64,000 nt of DNA from JBBQZU01 sp038207425 (GCA_038207425.1 JBBQZU010000001.1:226978-290977), one strand, 5' to 3'; shown: positions 8,129 through 18,312, counted from the first letter of the stretch. Notes: a model not told the origin generated them from the sequence alone. A program made the numbers and translations.

Positions 8129-11100
8129 ATGTTGCGAAATCTTTACCTATCAGTTCTGTCATTCACATTTCTTTCGTTTTCCGCTGTAGCTCAGGTGGGT
8201 TCGGGTACCTTAATGGGTAAACTCACCGATTCAGAAACAGGAGAAGCCTTACCTTTTGTTAACATTGTGTTGCAATCCGGCGATCGACAGGTTGCCGGAG
8301 GGGCAACCGATTTTGATGGAAATTACACCATTAAACCTATTTCGCCAGGCAGTTATGATGTGCTCGTATCATATGTAGGGTATAATGCTCAACGAATTGG
8401 CGGCGTCAAAATAATTGGTGAGAAAATTACCAGAGTTAACATAAAACTAGAAGCGGGTATTAAGCTTACTGAATTTGAACTTATTGATTACAAGGTTCCG
8501 CTTATAGATCCTGATGGAGGAACATCAGGAGCTACCATTACACGTGAAGACATTGAAAAGCTGCCAGGTAGATCCGCAGCATCTATTGCTACGACCGTTG
8601 CCGGCGTACAGCAAAATGAAGACGGTATTTCAGTCCGCGGTGCGAGAGAAGAAAATACCTTCTACTATATAGATGGTATCAAAGTACGCGGTAGCACAAA
8701 CCTTCCCAAGGCTGCCATAGAACAAGTTCAGGTAATGACCGGTGGTATACCTGCAAGTTATGGTGATGCAACCGGCGGTATTATTGCTGTAACTACAAGA
8801 GGCGCCAGCAGTTTTTATTTTGGAGGTATTGACATTATTACTTCGGGCTTCAGGAACCAGGATGGAGATGGAGTTGGTCTCGACGCCTTTGCCCGCACAC
8901 AAGTGGAAGGTGTACTTTCCGGCCCACTTCTTTGGAAAAAGGATGCCGATGGAAAAAGAGAACGGGCGCTGCTTGGATTTTTCTTATCGGGTAATTATAG
9001 AACCGCAATGGATACGCGTCCTTCTGCAATAGGCAACTTCCGCCTGAAGAACGATTCTAGGCAAAGCATTGTTGACCAACCTCTGAATTTCGTATTTAAT
9101 GGACTCACTCCCGGAGGTGGTTCCGGCGTTTTTATTGATCAGAACGGTCAAATCCAGCTTTCATCTTCATTTACGCCTAGTATTCAAGGTAACCAAGCAG
9201 CGCTATTTCTTGGCGAAGATGATTGGGAGCAGGTGGATGCACGCCAAAACGCTGCGCAAACAGGTGGTTCCATGACTGGAAAAATTGACGTTGCCACAAC
9301 CCCAAATATTGACCTCTCTTTCGGTGGTACTTTCGACGTAACCAATTCTACCAACTACAGCTACGGAAATAGCTTGATGAACTTTCAAAACAACAGCGAG
9401 TCTCGCAACCTGAACTTCAGAACTTTTGGCCGCTTTACACAGCGATTTGCGAGCGATCAAAGCGGAGAGAGCCAAAGCTTGATAAAAAATGCTTTTTACA
9501 GCATCATGGTCGACTACGAACAGACCAACTTCCGCCAGTGGGACCCGCGTCACCAGGATAATCTATTCAACTACGGTCACATTGGTAAGTTTGAAACTGT
9601 TGAAACCCCTAATTACAATTTCAGGGGCGATACAACCGCAGTGGGTTTTTACCACGACGGTTTCAGGGTGCTCGAAACAAACTTTACACCTAGCAATACC
9701 AATGCTGATCTTGCATCATATACCAGTGCACTTTACAATTTTTATGATGAGATCGGTTTTAACGTTCGAACCATCGATGATATTGATGCCGCCGGTGGTC
9801 TTAGAAATGGCCGCACCCCAGCATCTGTATACAATCTCTTTAATGCCGTAGGAACTCCGTCAAACACCTTCAGAAATTTTGACCAAAACCAATTCCGTAT
9901 CACAGGTTCCGGATCAGCTGATGTTGGATCACATGCCATAACACTTGGCTTTGAATTCGAACAGTTCACCCAGCGCAATTTTAACGTTGCTCCTATTGGC
10001 TTGTGGAACGCTGCCCGACAGCTTACAAATTCGCACTTAACTCAGCTTGATTTTAATGCAGCACCTACGGTTAATTTCATTGGTCCCGATGCGTTCTTCA
10101 CATTCCCTCGACTCAATGACATTGAAAGCCAAAGTACCTTTGACAGAAATTTAAGGACATCCTTAGGCCTTGACCCCAATGGATCAGACATTATTTATGT
10201 TGATGCCATCGACCCCAGCACCTTCAATCTTGATATGTTCAGCGCAGATGAGCTACTCAACCAGGGTTTTGAATATGTAGACTATTACGGTTATGATTAC
10301 AAAGGCGAAAAGCTCACCGGCGGTTCAAGACCTACCATCAATGATTTCTTTAACGAGCGTGATGCAAATGGAAACCTCACCAGACCAAGAGGCGCATTCG
10401 AGCCAATATATATTGCCGGCTATATTATGGATAAGTTTGCTTTTGATGATATCATTTTTAACGTGGGTGTGCGTATTGACCGATTTGATGCGAATCAACC
10501 TGTATTGAAAGATCAGTTTGTAATAGGTGAAGCGCGCACTGTTGCAGAAACCAGAAATCAAAATCCTGAAAGTTCGATTTTCTTCGAGCATCCATCTAGT
10601 GTTGGTGAAGATTGGGTAGTATATGTGAACGATCTTCAAAACCCAACGGCTGTGAATGGATACCGCGATGGTAATACCTGGTACAATGCACAAGGAATAG
10701 AAGTTGCCGATCCAAGAGTGCTTAGAACTGCCGCTGGTATTGCGCCACTTTTGGTTGACCCAAATGCTGTAGGTGAAAATCTTAATCAAAATGCTTTCAG
10801 AGATTATAAGCCACAGATTAATGTAATGCCCCGCGTGGCCTTTTCATTCCCTATATCCGATGAGGCAGTATTCTTTGCTCACTATGATATACTTACCCAG
10901 CGCCCTACCGGCCAAAATATCTTTAATCCAACGGATTACCTTTTTATCATAAACCGTGGAAATGCTGCTATAGCCAACCCAAATCTGCGCCCAACGCGTA
11001 CCACGGACTATGAACTTGGATTCCAACAGGTACTTTCTCGATCATCATCGCTAAAGATTGCAGCTTTTTACCGCGAAACGCAGGATGAGATTCAGGCTCG

Positions 11101-11884
11101 AAGACTCCTGGAAGCATTTCCTGTTACATATACCACTTTTGACAACTTCGACTTTGGTACTATCAAGGGGATGTCGTTTACTTACGATTTACGTCGCACA
11201 GGCAACATTACACTTCGCTTGAACTACACCTTGCAGTTTGCTTCAGCTACAGGATCTAATGCCAACAGCGCAGTGAATCTTGTAAACTCAGGTGAGCCAA
11301 ACCTTCGCGTTATATTCCCAACGGATCGCGACCAGAGACACCTTATCATCACCACATTTGATTACCGCTACAGGGCAGGTAAGGACTACAATGGTCCGGT
11401 AATAAACGGAAAGCAAATACTTTCCAATACCGGTCTTAATTTCGTAGGTACATTGGGCTCAGGTACCCCATATTCGCAGCAGCAAAGGGCTACCGCCGAT
11501 GCCTTTATTACAGGTGGCGGTAACAGACAATTGTCAGGCTCGGTGAATGGCTCCAGATTGCCTTCACAATTTAGAATTGATGCACAGTTGGACAAAAGCT
11601 GGACTCTTCGATTTGGTAAGGATGGCGATCGCCAAAAACGTGCAATGCTAAATACCTACCTACTTATCAATAATTTGCTTAATACCCAGAATATCATTAG
11701 CGTTTACCGATTTACAGGCAATCCTGATGATGATGGATACCTTAATGCACCGCAATTTCAGCCTGCCATCAATGCCCAGCTCGATGAAGAATCATTCAGA
11801 CAGATGTACGGCCTGAAAGTAAATTCACCGGGCAATTATTCAGTAGCCCGCACCATTCAGTTGGGTATCAGACTAGACTTTTAA
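8129..11884 (+). CDS. Large TonB-dependent receptor with N-terminal carboxypeptidase-like domain
   Basis: 1251 residues. Signal peptide to about SAVAQ (residue 22), then a CarboxypepD_reg-like domain (LMGKLTDSETGEALPFVNIV, about 29-115), a plug domain (TITREDIEKLPGRSA near 137, YYIDGIKVRGS near 183, GGIPASYGDATGGIIAVTTRG near 205-225) and a long barrel ending QLGIRLDF. Unlike SusC it is not followed by a SusD lipoprotein; its stop overlaps the start of a 1455-residue exported protein (TAATG), and a PorV-like gene follows. These receptors transport or dock large substrates at the outer membrane. The three genes look like one outer-membrane assembly. Ligand unknown; no riboswitch or metal-regulator site is apparent upstream. 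Confidence 0.88.
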   Translation: MLRNLYLSVLSFTFLSFSAVAQVGSGTLMGKLTDSETGEALPFVNIVLQSGDRQVAGGATDFDGNYTIKPISPGSYDVLVSYVGYNAQRIGGVKIIGEKITRVNIKLEAGIKLTEFELIDYKVPLIDPDGGTSGATITREDIEKLPGRSAASIATTVAGVQQNEDGISVRGAREENTFYYIDGIKVRGSTNLPKAAIEQVQVMTGGIPASYGDATGGIIAVTTRGASSFYFGGIDIITSGFRNQDGDGVGLDAFARTQVEGVLSGPLLWKKDADGKRERALLGFFLSGNYRTAMDTRPSAIGNFRLKNDSRQSIVDQPLNFVFNGLTPGGGSGVFIDQNGQIQLSSSFTPSIQGNQAALFLGEDDWEQVDARQNAAQTGGSMTGKIDVATTPNIDLSFGGTFDVTNSTNYSYGNSLMNFQNNSESRNLNFRTFGRFTQRFASDQSGESQSLIKNAFYSIMVDYEQTNFRQWDPRHQDNLFNYGHIGKFETVETPNYNFRGDTTAVGFYHDGFRVLETNFTPSNTNADLASYTSALYNFYDEIGFNVRTIDDIDAAGGLRNGRTPASVYNLFNAVGTPSNTFRNFDQNQFRITGSGSADVGSHAITLGFEFEQFTQRNFNVAPIGLWNAARQLTNSHLTQLDFNAAPTVNFIGPDAFFTFPRLNDIESQSTFDRNLRTSLGLDPNGSDIIYVDAIDPSTFNLDMFSADELLNQGFEYVDYYGYDYKGEKLTGGSRPTINDFFNERDANGNLTRPRGAFEPIYIAGYIMDKFAFDDIIFNVGVRIDRFDANQPVLKDQFVIGEARTVAETRNQNPESSIFFEHPSSVGEDWVVYVNDLQNPTAVNGYRDGNTWYNAQGIEVADPRVLRTAAGIAPLLVDPNAVGENLNQNAFRDYKPQINVMPRVAFSFPISDEAVFFAHYDILTQRPTGQNIFNPTDYLFIINRGNAAIANPNLRPTRTTDYELGFQQVLSRSSSLKIAAFYRETQDEIQARRLLEAFPVTYTTFDNFDFGTIKGMSFTYDLRRTGNITLRLNYTLQFASATGSNANSAVNLVNSGEPNLRVIFPTDRDQRHLIITTFDYRYRAGKDYNGPVINGKQILSNTGLNFVGTLGSGTPYSQQQRATADAFITGGGNRQLSGSVNGSRLPSQFRIDAQLDKSWTLRFGKDGDRQKRAMLNTYLLINNLLNTQNIISVYRFTGNPDDDGYLNAPQFQPAINAQLDEESFRQMYGLKVNSPGNYSVARTIQLGIRLDF

Positions 11885-14800
11885 TGAATCAATTGCCAAA
11901 AAATAAATATAATCCCATGAGAGTGTTAAAAACCATAGTTCTTTGCGCAGCTCTGCTCACTGCCAGCGCGAATCACCTTCAGGCCCGGGAATGGCTTGGG
12001 CCAAAGGCAAACAATTCTCAGAATGGCGTAAAAGCCAAGGCAGCCAATTGTTCACCGGCTCAAACTATCACTGAGTTCTTTGTGAACAACGTGCGCACCT
12101 CTGCAGAAACGGGTGGAAATACTTGGTTCGACCGGGGTAATGGTCAACCATACTATGAAGTACCAGCCGGCGAAAGAAACCACGCCCTCTATGCCGGGGC
12201 GCTTTGGATGGGAGGGGTTGACCCTGCGGGTAATTTAAAGCTTGCCGGTATCACTTTCCGCCAGCGTGGAAATGATTACTGGCCTGGACCATTAACCATC
12301 GATGGCACTGCATCCACTATTCAGCCAACCTGCGCAAAGTGGGATAGATTTTATCTTATGTCAAGGCAAATGGTAGAGCGACACAGGTATTACTTTACGC
12401 TTGTAGCACAGGGCTTAGACCCGCTTGAAGACCCAATATTTGCTGATGGATATCAAATACCTCCTGAGATATTAAACTGGCCTGCTCACGGTGATGTAGG
12501 TCTTGGACAAAGTTTTAATATAGCGCCTTTCCGCGATCTGCGCGACCCGGTAACGCAGGATATTGTCACTATACCGGGACTTTATGAGCCCGACCGTGGA
12601 GATTATCCTCTGTATGACCTTGAGCAGGAAATCGATTGCCGCCTTCGACTCGTTACTGACCCGGTTCCACTTTTTGGTGACTTTACCATGTATTGGGTTT
12701 TCAATGACAATGGTAACATTCATACCGAATCTCAGGGTCAGCCTATTGGAATGGAAATTCAGGCTCAAATGTTTGGTTTTACAACCAATGATGAGATCAA
12801 TAACATGACCTTTTGTAATTATGTGTTGATAAACCGTGGCACACTTACTTTACAAAATACATTCTTTGCTCAGTTTGTCGATTCTGATCTTGGTAATGCA
12901 GTAGATGATTATGTAGGCTGTGATGTAGGCCGTGGTCTGGGATATTGCTATAACGGCGACAACAATGACGAAGGTTCCGTAAGCGGTCCCGGCTATGGTG
13001 AGCAACCACCGGCCATCGGGGTTGATTTCTTTGAAGGTCCTTACCAGGATAATGACGGCATCAACAATCTAGTGGGCATTGGTCTTAACGAGGCACTCAA
13101 CGGACTCGGTTATCTTAATCTCGACCTTCCGCAAGAGGAACGCGATACTATCATAGATAACGAGCGTTTCGGAATGCGTCGATTTCTTTATTTCTCAAAC
13201 TCAGGACAGGGTGCTCCAATACCTACTACTGACCCTAATATTGCCATAGAATTTTACAATATGATGCGTGGTATTTGGAAAGATGGAACACTTATGACTG
13301 TAGGTAGTCTGGGCTACAATCCTACGAATCCAAATGCTGTTCCTACTGACTTTATGTTTCCGGGCTTGAGCGATCCGCTTTTCTGGGGTACCCAAGGAAT
13401 CAATCCTAATTTCCCTAATCCTGCAGGCTGGACTGAGGAAACGTCCGGTAACCCGCCTGACGACCGACGTTTTCTGCAATCTGCGGGCCCCTTCACCTTG
13501 AAACCTGGTCAATTTAATAATATTACCGTTGGAGTAGTTTATGCCAGAGCGACAACGGGGGGGCCATTTGCTTCGGTGAGGGCGCTTCTTACAGTTGATG
13601 ACAAGGCTCAGGCATTGTTTGAGAATTGTTTCCGCCTGCTTGATGGCCCCGATGCTCCGGATGTTACATTCCAAGAGCTTGACAAAGAGATCATACTCTA
13701 TTTAAGAAATACAAACCCAATTTCGAATAACAGGTTTGAGCAATATGCAGAGTTAGATCCTACTATTCCTCCAGCAAATGTAGAAGATGTGCCCAACGAC
13801 CGCTTTTACCGCTTCCAGGGTTATCAAGTATACCAGCTTAGAAGTTCTGAAGCTTCAATTTCAAGTATAGATGATCCTGCAGAATCGCGTCTGGTATTCC
13901 AATGCGATGTTCGCGATGGTATCAGTCAGATTATTAACTACGAATTTGACCAACAGATTCAACTGCCAGTGCCAACCGAAAAAGTTAATGGTAACGACCT
14001 GGGCATTAGCCATTCCATCAGAATTACCCAGGATTTATTCGCCATTGGCGACAACAGACTGGTTAACTTCAAGAAATATTACTATATCGCCGTTGCATAT
14101 GGGTATAATAATTATGAAGAGTATGATCCAAACCCAAATCAACTTACTGGACAAGCCAGACCTTACATTAGAGGTAGAAAAGGTGCTACCGGCGAGATCA
14201 GTGAAGTCATTGCAATTCCTCACAAGCCTTCTCCTGCCAATGGCGGTACGATACCCCAAAGCCAATTTGGTGAAGGCTTGCCGATAAGCAGAATTGAAGG
14301 TGCGGGCAATGGTGGAAACCAACTACAACTTACTCAGGAAAGTATTGATGCTATTATGGCCGGTCCCCCTTACAAAATTGACAAGCTCGTTTATGAGCCT
14401 GGTTTTGGCCCTTTGAAGGTTAAGATTGTAGATCCGCTAAATGTGCAGCCGGCCAGTTTCGAATTGAAGTTCTACAATGCGAAAGATGCCAATGGCAATT
14501 ATACTGGCAATATTGCAGATGCAAGTTGGTATTTGGTGAATCTAGATTCACCTCAAGATACCGTCCGCAGTGAAACTACCATTAGCGCAGCCAATGAGCA
14601 GATCATCCCGGAATACGGTATTTCATTAGAAGTTCGTCAATATCAGTACCAAAGAAATAATCCGCTTTCAGCATTGGCGACTTTCTACCCCGAACTGCTT
14701 AATTCATCGCTCACATTTACATCAGGCCCTGTTGATTGGCTTACAGGTATACAAGATGCTGAAGGTCAGACATCGCAAAATTGGATCCGTGCGGGTACCG

Positions 14801-16251
14801 TTACTGAAGATTCTGAAGGAACATCTCCCTGCTTCTTGCTGGAAGATGGTACCATAGCTCCATTCGTTTTTGACGATCACCTGAATGTTGATGACAGGCA
14901 AATTTTTGAGAATGTGGTAGATGGAATACTCTCTCCCGCTCGACTTGCCGCAGCCTATAATTGCGGCCCTTCGCCTATGTCTACTGATGCACGAGCGCAG
15001 ATTCAGAATGCAAATCGCGATATATCCGTGATCGGGTCAGTTGAATTGATTTTTACTCCTGATAAGAGCAAATGGACAAGGTGTCTGGTATTCGAAATGC
15101 AAACTGATATTAATTTCTCTCAGTTTAACAAAGAGAAGTTGTTCCTTCGCGGTGCACTCTCAGTTGATAAGAATGGAAGAAATCAGCTACAAACAGGTGC
15201 CAATATCAGTGAATGCACTTTCAATGGCGCACAGGTAATAACTCAGGATTATTTGAACACATTGAGCGCTCCAGCTCAGCAGGTGCTTCTTGCTGGCTTG
15301 ATTCTGGAGTATCCGCAGATATCTCAGTTGAGCGACCTTCTGGGGCTCTCAATCGGTATGAGCTGGTTCCCTGGATATGCGATCAATCTTGAAACCGGTG
15401 AACGACTTAATGTTGGTTTTGGTGAAAATTCATACCTGGCTGCTGACAATGGCCGTGATATGCTTTGGAACCCATCGTCAAGAATAACCACTACACTTGG
15501 CCTTCAAGAGCTTTTTGGCGGGGAGCATTATATCTATATTTTCAGAAATGAAGCACTGCGCCGTGAGCTCACTACCCAAATGCCTATGTATGATGGTGGT
15601 CAGTATGCTTACAATAACATGAATGGTACCATTACACAGCGTCGTAATGTATACAGAGGTATGGATTGGGTAATGTTTCCAATGCTAGCTGTAGGTCAGC
15701 AATGGAGATCTATCGAAGAAGGTCTTGTCCCGGGTGAAGCGCGAATTTCAGCCAGAGTTGCCAAACCTTATGAGGCTTACGCAACTGCTGTCGAAGCGCT
15801 CGGTTCGGGTTCTCTTCCATTCGTTTCGCCTACAACCAATAGGGAACTTAGTGAGAATCAGTGGTACCCTTATTACCAGTTTAGTTCAAAAGGGTTTGAG
15901 ACCATAACACAAAATCTGGTAACGGCCAAATCATCCCTTGATATGATTGATATAGTACCTAACCCTTATTACGCTTACTCAGCTTATGAAACAAGTAGGG
16001 TAGATAACAGGGTTAAGTTTGTAAATCTGCCTCAGGAATGCAAGATTCAAATATTCACGCTGAACGGCTCGCTCGTAAGGATATTTGAGAAAGACAACCC
16101 CTTGACTTTCCTTGAATGGGACCTGCAAAATGAGAAGTTTATTCCGATATCCGGCGGCATGTACCTCGTGCATATACAGGTGCCAAACGTTGGTGAGAGG
16201 GTGGTGAAATTCTTTGCAGCCACCAGACCTACTGACTTGAGAAACTTCTAA
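11884..16251 (+). CDS. Very large exported surface protein with FlgD-like/T9SS-type C-terminal domain
   Basis: 1455 residues from the ATG overlapping the upstream stop; a second start at 11917 (MRVLKTIVL) gives a tidier signal peptide and is equally possible. Signal cleavage is likely after HLQA. The body (for example NTWFDRGNGQPYYEVP and ALYAGALWMGG in the first 120 residues) has no family I can name but is rich in beta-type sequence, Asn, Gly and Pro. The last 100 residues (IVPNPYYAYSAYE, KIQIFTLNGSLVRIFEKD, ISGGMYLVHI, VVKFFA) form a beta-sandwich like FlgD or type A T9SS sorting domains. This suggests export to the surface through the type IX system or retention with its receptor. Position between the TonB receptor and PorV-like genes supports a joint complex. 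Function unknown. Confidence 0.75.
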   Translation: MNQLPKNKYNPMRVLKTIVLCAALLTASANHLQAREWLGPKANNSQNGVKAKAANCSPAQTITEFFVNNVRTSAETGGNTWFDRGNGQPYYEVPAGERNHALYAGALWMGGVDPAGNLKLAGITFRQRGNDYWPGPLTIDGTASTIQPTCAKWDRFYLMSRQMVERHRYYFTLVAQGLDPLEDPIFADGYQIPPEILNWPAHGDVGLGQSFNIAPFRDLRDPVTQDIVTIPGLYEPDRGDYPLYDLEQEIDCRLRLVTDPVPLFGDFTMYWVFNDNGNIHTESQGQPIGMEIQAQMFGFTTNDEINNMTFCNYVLINRGTLTLQNTFFAQFVDSDLGNAVDDYVGCDVGRGLGYCYNGDNNDEGSVSGPGYGEQPPAIGVDFFEGPYQDNDGINNLVGIGLNEALNGLGYLNLDLPQEERDTIIDNERFGMRRFLYFSNSGQGAPIPTTDPNIAIEFYNMMRGIWKDGTLMTVGSLGYNPTNPNAVPTDFMFPGLSDPLFWGTQGINPNFPNPAGWTEETSGNPPDDRRFLQSAGPFTLKPGQFNNITVGVVYARATTGGPFASVRALLTVDDKAQALFENCFRLLDGPDAPDVTFQELDKEIILYLRNTNPISNNRFEQYAELDPTIPPANVEDVPNDRFYRFQGYQVYQLRSSEASISSIDDPAESRLVFQCDVRDGISQIINYEFDQQIQLPVPTEKVNGNDLGISHSIRITQDLFAIGDNRLVNFKKYYYIAVAYGYNNYEEYDPNPNQLTGQARPYIRGRKGATGEISEVIAIPHKPSPANGGTIPQSQFGEGLPISRIEGAGNGGNQLQLTQESIDAIMAGPPYKIDKLVYEPGFGPLKVKIVDPLNVQPASFELKFYNAKDANGNYTGNIADASWYLVNLDSPQDTVRSETTISAANEQIIPEYGISLEVRQYQYQRNNPLSALATFYPELLNSSLTFTSGPVDWLTGIQDAEGQTSQNWIRAGTVTEDSEGTSPCFLLEDGTIAPFVFDDHLNVDDRQIFENVVDGILSPARLAAAYNCGPSPMSTDARAQIQNANRDISVIGSVELIFTPDKSKWTRCLVFEMQTDINFSQFNKEKLFLRGALSVDKNGRNQLQTGANISECTFNGAQVITQDYLNTLSAPAQQVLLAGLILEYPQISQLSDLLGLSIGMSWFPGYAINLETGERLNVGFGENSYLAADNGRDMLWNPSSRITTTLGLQELFGGEHYIYIFRNEALRRELTTQMPMYDGGQYAYNNMNGTITQRRNVYRGMDWVMFPMLAVGQQWRSIEEGLVPGEARISARVAKPYEAYATAVEALGSGSLPFVSPTTNRELSENQWYPYYQFSSKGFETITQNLVTAKSSLDMIDIVPNPYYAYSAYETSRVDNRVKFVNLPQECKIQIFTLNGSLVRIFEKDNPLTFLEWDLQNEKFIPISGGMYLVHIQVPNVGERVVKFFAATRPTDLRNF

Positions 16252-16285
16252 TTAAACCGAAACTGATCGAACAATAGACCAGAAG

Positions 16286-17353
16286 ATGAAACACATTTCA
16301 AAATACGCATCGTTTGCACTTATAGCATCTTTTTTTGTAGGAACAACCCTTCCGGTAAAAGCAGGTAATCCTGACAGGGCCGGATCGGCGGGTGGACAGC
16401 AGCTATTGATAAATCCATGGGTGCGCAGCAATGCGCTGTCCGGATCAAATATGGCAAGCGCCAGCCCGCTGGAGTCGATGTTCCTCAATGTTGCCGGTAT
16501 GGCTATGGTAAAACAAACCGAAATTGGTTTTACCCACATCAATTACCTCTCAGGTGCTGATGTGGGCATCAATAGCCTTGGCTTGGTGCAGCGAGTAGGT
16601 GAAACAGGGGCGCTTGGATTGAGCGTTTCTTCCTATAATTTTGGTGATATACGCCGCACCACCACTGAGACGCCCGATGGCGATGGTACTTTCTTCAATG
16701 TCAATATGCTGAATATTGGCCTGTCATATGCCAAGGCATTTTCAAACAGTATTTACGGAGGTTTGACTGTGAAATTGGTAAGCGAAGGAGTTGCTGACCT
16801 TCGGGCCAGTGGGGTGGCTTTTGATGCCGGCATCAAATACGTAACCGGTGAAAGAGATCAGGTTCAATTCGGAATATCACTACGAAATATAGGGCCACCT
16901 CTGTCATTCTCAGGCGATGGTTTGAGTTTTGAAACACAGGCGCCGGCAGGTGACCATTCCCTCACTGCGGAGTGGCGTTCTCAAAATTATGAGCTGCCTT
17001 CATTGGTGAATATTGGGATTAGCTACGACTTTCTTTTTACCGAAGACCACGGACTTACGGCAAGCGGCGCTTTTGTAGCCAATTCCTTTACCCAAGACAA
17101 TTTTCTTGTCGGTGCAGAGTACAATTTTAAGCAGATGCTCTATCTGCGTGCAGGGTATCACTATGAACCCAATATTACAGATAAGGAATTGCGAAGGATT
17201 GCATACACCGGTTTTTCGGCAGGTGCCGGTTTGCAATTTGAGTTCGGTGAGAAAAAAACCCGTATGAGTGTGGACTACGCTTACAGGGCATCTGATCCGT
17301 TTAACGGCACACACGGAATCGGCGCAAGAATACACATAGGTCGCACAGAGTAA
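16286..17353 (+). CDS. PorV/PorQ-family outer-membrane beta-barrel protein
   Basis: 355 residues. Signal peptide to about PVKA (residue 26). The mature N terminus GNPDRAGSAGGQQLLINPWVRSNALSG.. and the following LNVAGMA segment match the PorV/PorQ group (FadL-like barrels). The remainder alternates hydrophobic and polar residues as barrel strands. PorV is the shuttle protein of the type IX secretion system that carries cargo from the translocon to the PorU sortase; paralogues sit with other surface systems. It lies 34 nt after the large exported protein and probably serves that protein rather than the genome's general secretion, since no porT, porU or sprA gene is nearby. Family likely; partner is inferred from position. 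Confidence 0.8.
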   Translation: MKHISKYASFALIASFFVGTTLPVKAGNPDRAGSAGGQQLLINPWVRSNALSGSNMASASPLESMFLNVAGMAMVKQTEIGFTHINYLSGADVGINSLGLVQRVGETGALGLSVSSYNFGDIRRTTTETPDGDGTFFNVNMLNIGLSYAKAFSNSIYGGLTVKLVSEGVADLRASGVAFDAGIKYVTGERDQVQFGISLRNIGPPLSFSGDGLSFETQAPAGDHSLTAEWRSQNYELPSLVNIGISYDFLFTEDHGLTASGAFVANSFTQDNFLVGAEYNFKQMLYLRAGYHYEPNITDKELRRIAYTGFSAGAGLQFEFGEKKTRMSVDYAYRASDPFNGTHGIGARIHIGRTE

Positions 17354-17365
17354 TTTAAAAATTAT

Positions 17366-17373
17366 TACATTTG
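17366..17373 (+). promoter_or_regulatory. Bacteroidota -7 promoter box for greA
   Basis: TACATTTG is a perfect TAnnTTTG box. Transcription would start near 17380, at the first base of the hairpin that follows. No -33 box is evident. Confidence 0.5.
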
Positions 17374-17379
17374 TAACTC

Positions 17380-17414
17380 AGAGAAAGCCCTTTCAAAGGG
17401 TTTTCTCTTTTTTT
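17380..17414 (+). terminator. Hairpin with T-run between the PorV-like gene and greA
   Basis: AGAGAAAGCCCTTT (17380-17393), one-base gap, AAAGGGTTTTCTCT (17395-17408), then T to 17414: a 14-bp stem with one GU pair and a U-tract. It ends the triad transcript 26 nt after its last stop, and by position could also form the very 5' end of greA mRNA. Confidence 0.8.
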
Positions 17415-17440
17415 GATATATGGACAAAACCACAGAAGCC

Positions 17441-17914
17441 ATGTCGAAAATAAACTATTATACCCAAGAAGGTCTCAACCGAATTAAATCTGAATTGCAT
17501 CAATTGAAAACAATTGAGCGCCCAAAAATATCACAACAAATTGCCGAAGCACGCGATAAAGGCGACCTTTCCGAAAATGCGGAATACGATGCTGCGAAAG
17601 AAGCCCAAGGCCTTCTGGAAGCACGTATAGCTAAAATGGATGATATGCTCGCCAATGCCCGAATTGTTGATGAGTCAAAAATGGATGCATCAAAAGCCTA
17701 TATCCTGAGCAAAGTAAAAATCAAAAACCTCGCTAATAATCAATTGGTGGAATATCAATTGGTGGCCGAAAATGAAGCAGATATTCGCCTGAAGAGAATT
17801 TCTGTAGACTCGCCTATCGGCAAAGGTCTGCTGGGTAAAGCGGTAGGTGAAGTGGCCGAAATTGAAGTGCCTGCAGGAAGAGTGAAATTCGAAGTGGTTG
17901 AAATTTCAAGATAG
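17441..17914 (+). CDS. greA: Transcription elongation factor GreA
   Basis: 157 residues from ATG 17441 (MSKINYYTQEGL), the standard family start; an ATG at 17420 would add seven unmatched residues. The N-terminal antiparallel coiled coil carries ARDKGDLSENAEYDAAKE with the acidic tip (Asp and Glu), and the C-terminal FKBP-like domain has SPIGKGLLGKAVGE. GreA enters the secondary channel of RNA polymerase and stimulates cleavage of backtracked transcripts. The HIT gene begins 4 nt after the stop, so the two are co-transcribed. Confidence 0.96.
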   Translation: MSKINYYTQEGLNRIKSELHQLKTIERPKISQQIAEARDKGDLSENAEYDAAKEAQGLLEARIAKMDDMLANARIVDESKMDASKAYILSKVKIKNLANNQLVEYQLVAENEADIRLKRISVDSPIGKGLLGKAVGEVAEIEVPAGRVKFEVVEISR

Positions 17915-17918
17915 TGCT

Positions 17919-18308
17919 ATGGCAACCATTTTCACCCGAATTGTAAACCGTGAAATTCCCGCTCAGATCATTGCCGAAGACGACAGATTTCTGGCATTTT
18001 TGGATTCAAGCCCACTCAAAGCTGGCCATACCCTTGTAATACCAAAGCAGGAGATCGACTATATTTTTGAAGTACCCGATGCACTTCTTGGCGACATGAT
18101 GGTATTTGCGAAAGCAGTTGCAAAAAAGATCGAAAAAGTAATAAGCTGCGAGCGCATAGGAGTTTGCGTTATCGGCATAGAAGTTCCACATGCGCACATA
18201 CACCTGATACCCATGAACAGCGTGAGCGATATGAACTTTGCCAGGCCCAAGTTATCACTCACTTCAGAAGAGATGGCTTCAATCGCTGATCGAATCTGCA
18301 AGGCCTGA
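17919..18308 (+). CDS. HIT-family nucleotide hydrolase/transferase
   Basis: 129 residues from ATG 17919. IFTRIVNREIPAQIIAEDD at the N terminus and HAHIHLIPMN near 89-98 (the HxHxHxx histidine triad) identify a HINT-branch HIT protein. These hydrolyse nucleoside phosphoramidates or dinucleotides through a covalent His intermediate. Unusually for this type, the segment before the triad reads VCVIGIEVPHAHIH, without the common N-x-G-x-x-AGQ motif. It is coupled to greA by a 4-nt gap and converges on ruvC with a 4-nt gap. Confidence 0.9.
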   Translation: MATIFTRIVNREIPAQIIAEDDRFLAFLDSSPLKAGHTLVIPKQEIDYIFEVPDALLGDMMVFAKAVAKKIEKVISCERIGVCVIGIEVPHAHIHLIPMNSVSDMNFARPKLSLTSEEMASIADRICKA

Positions 18309-18312
18309 AAAA

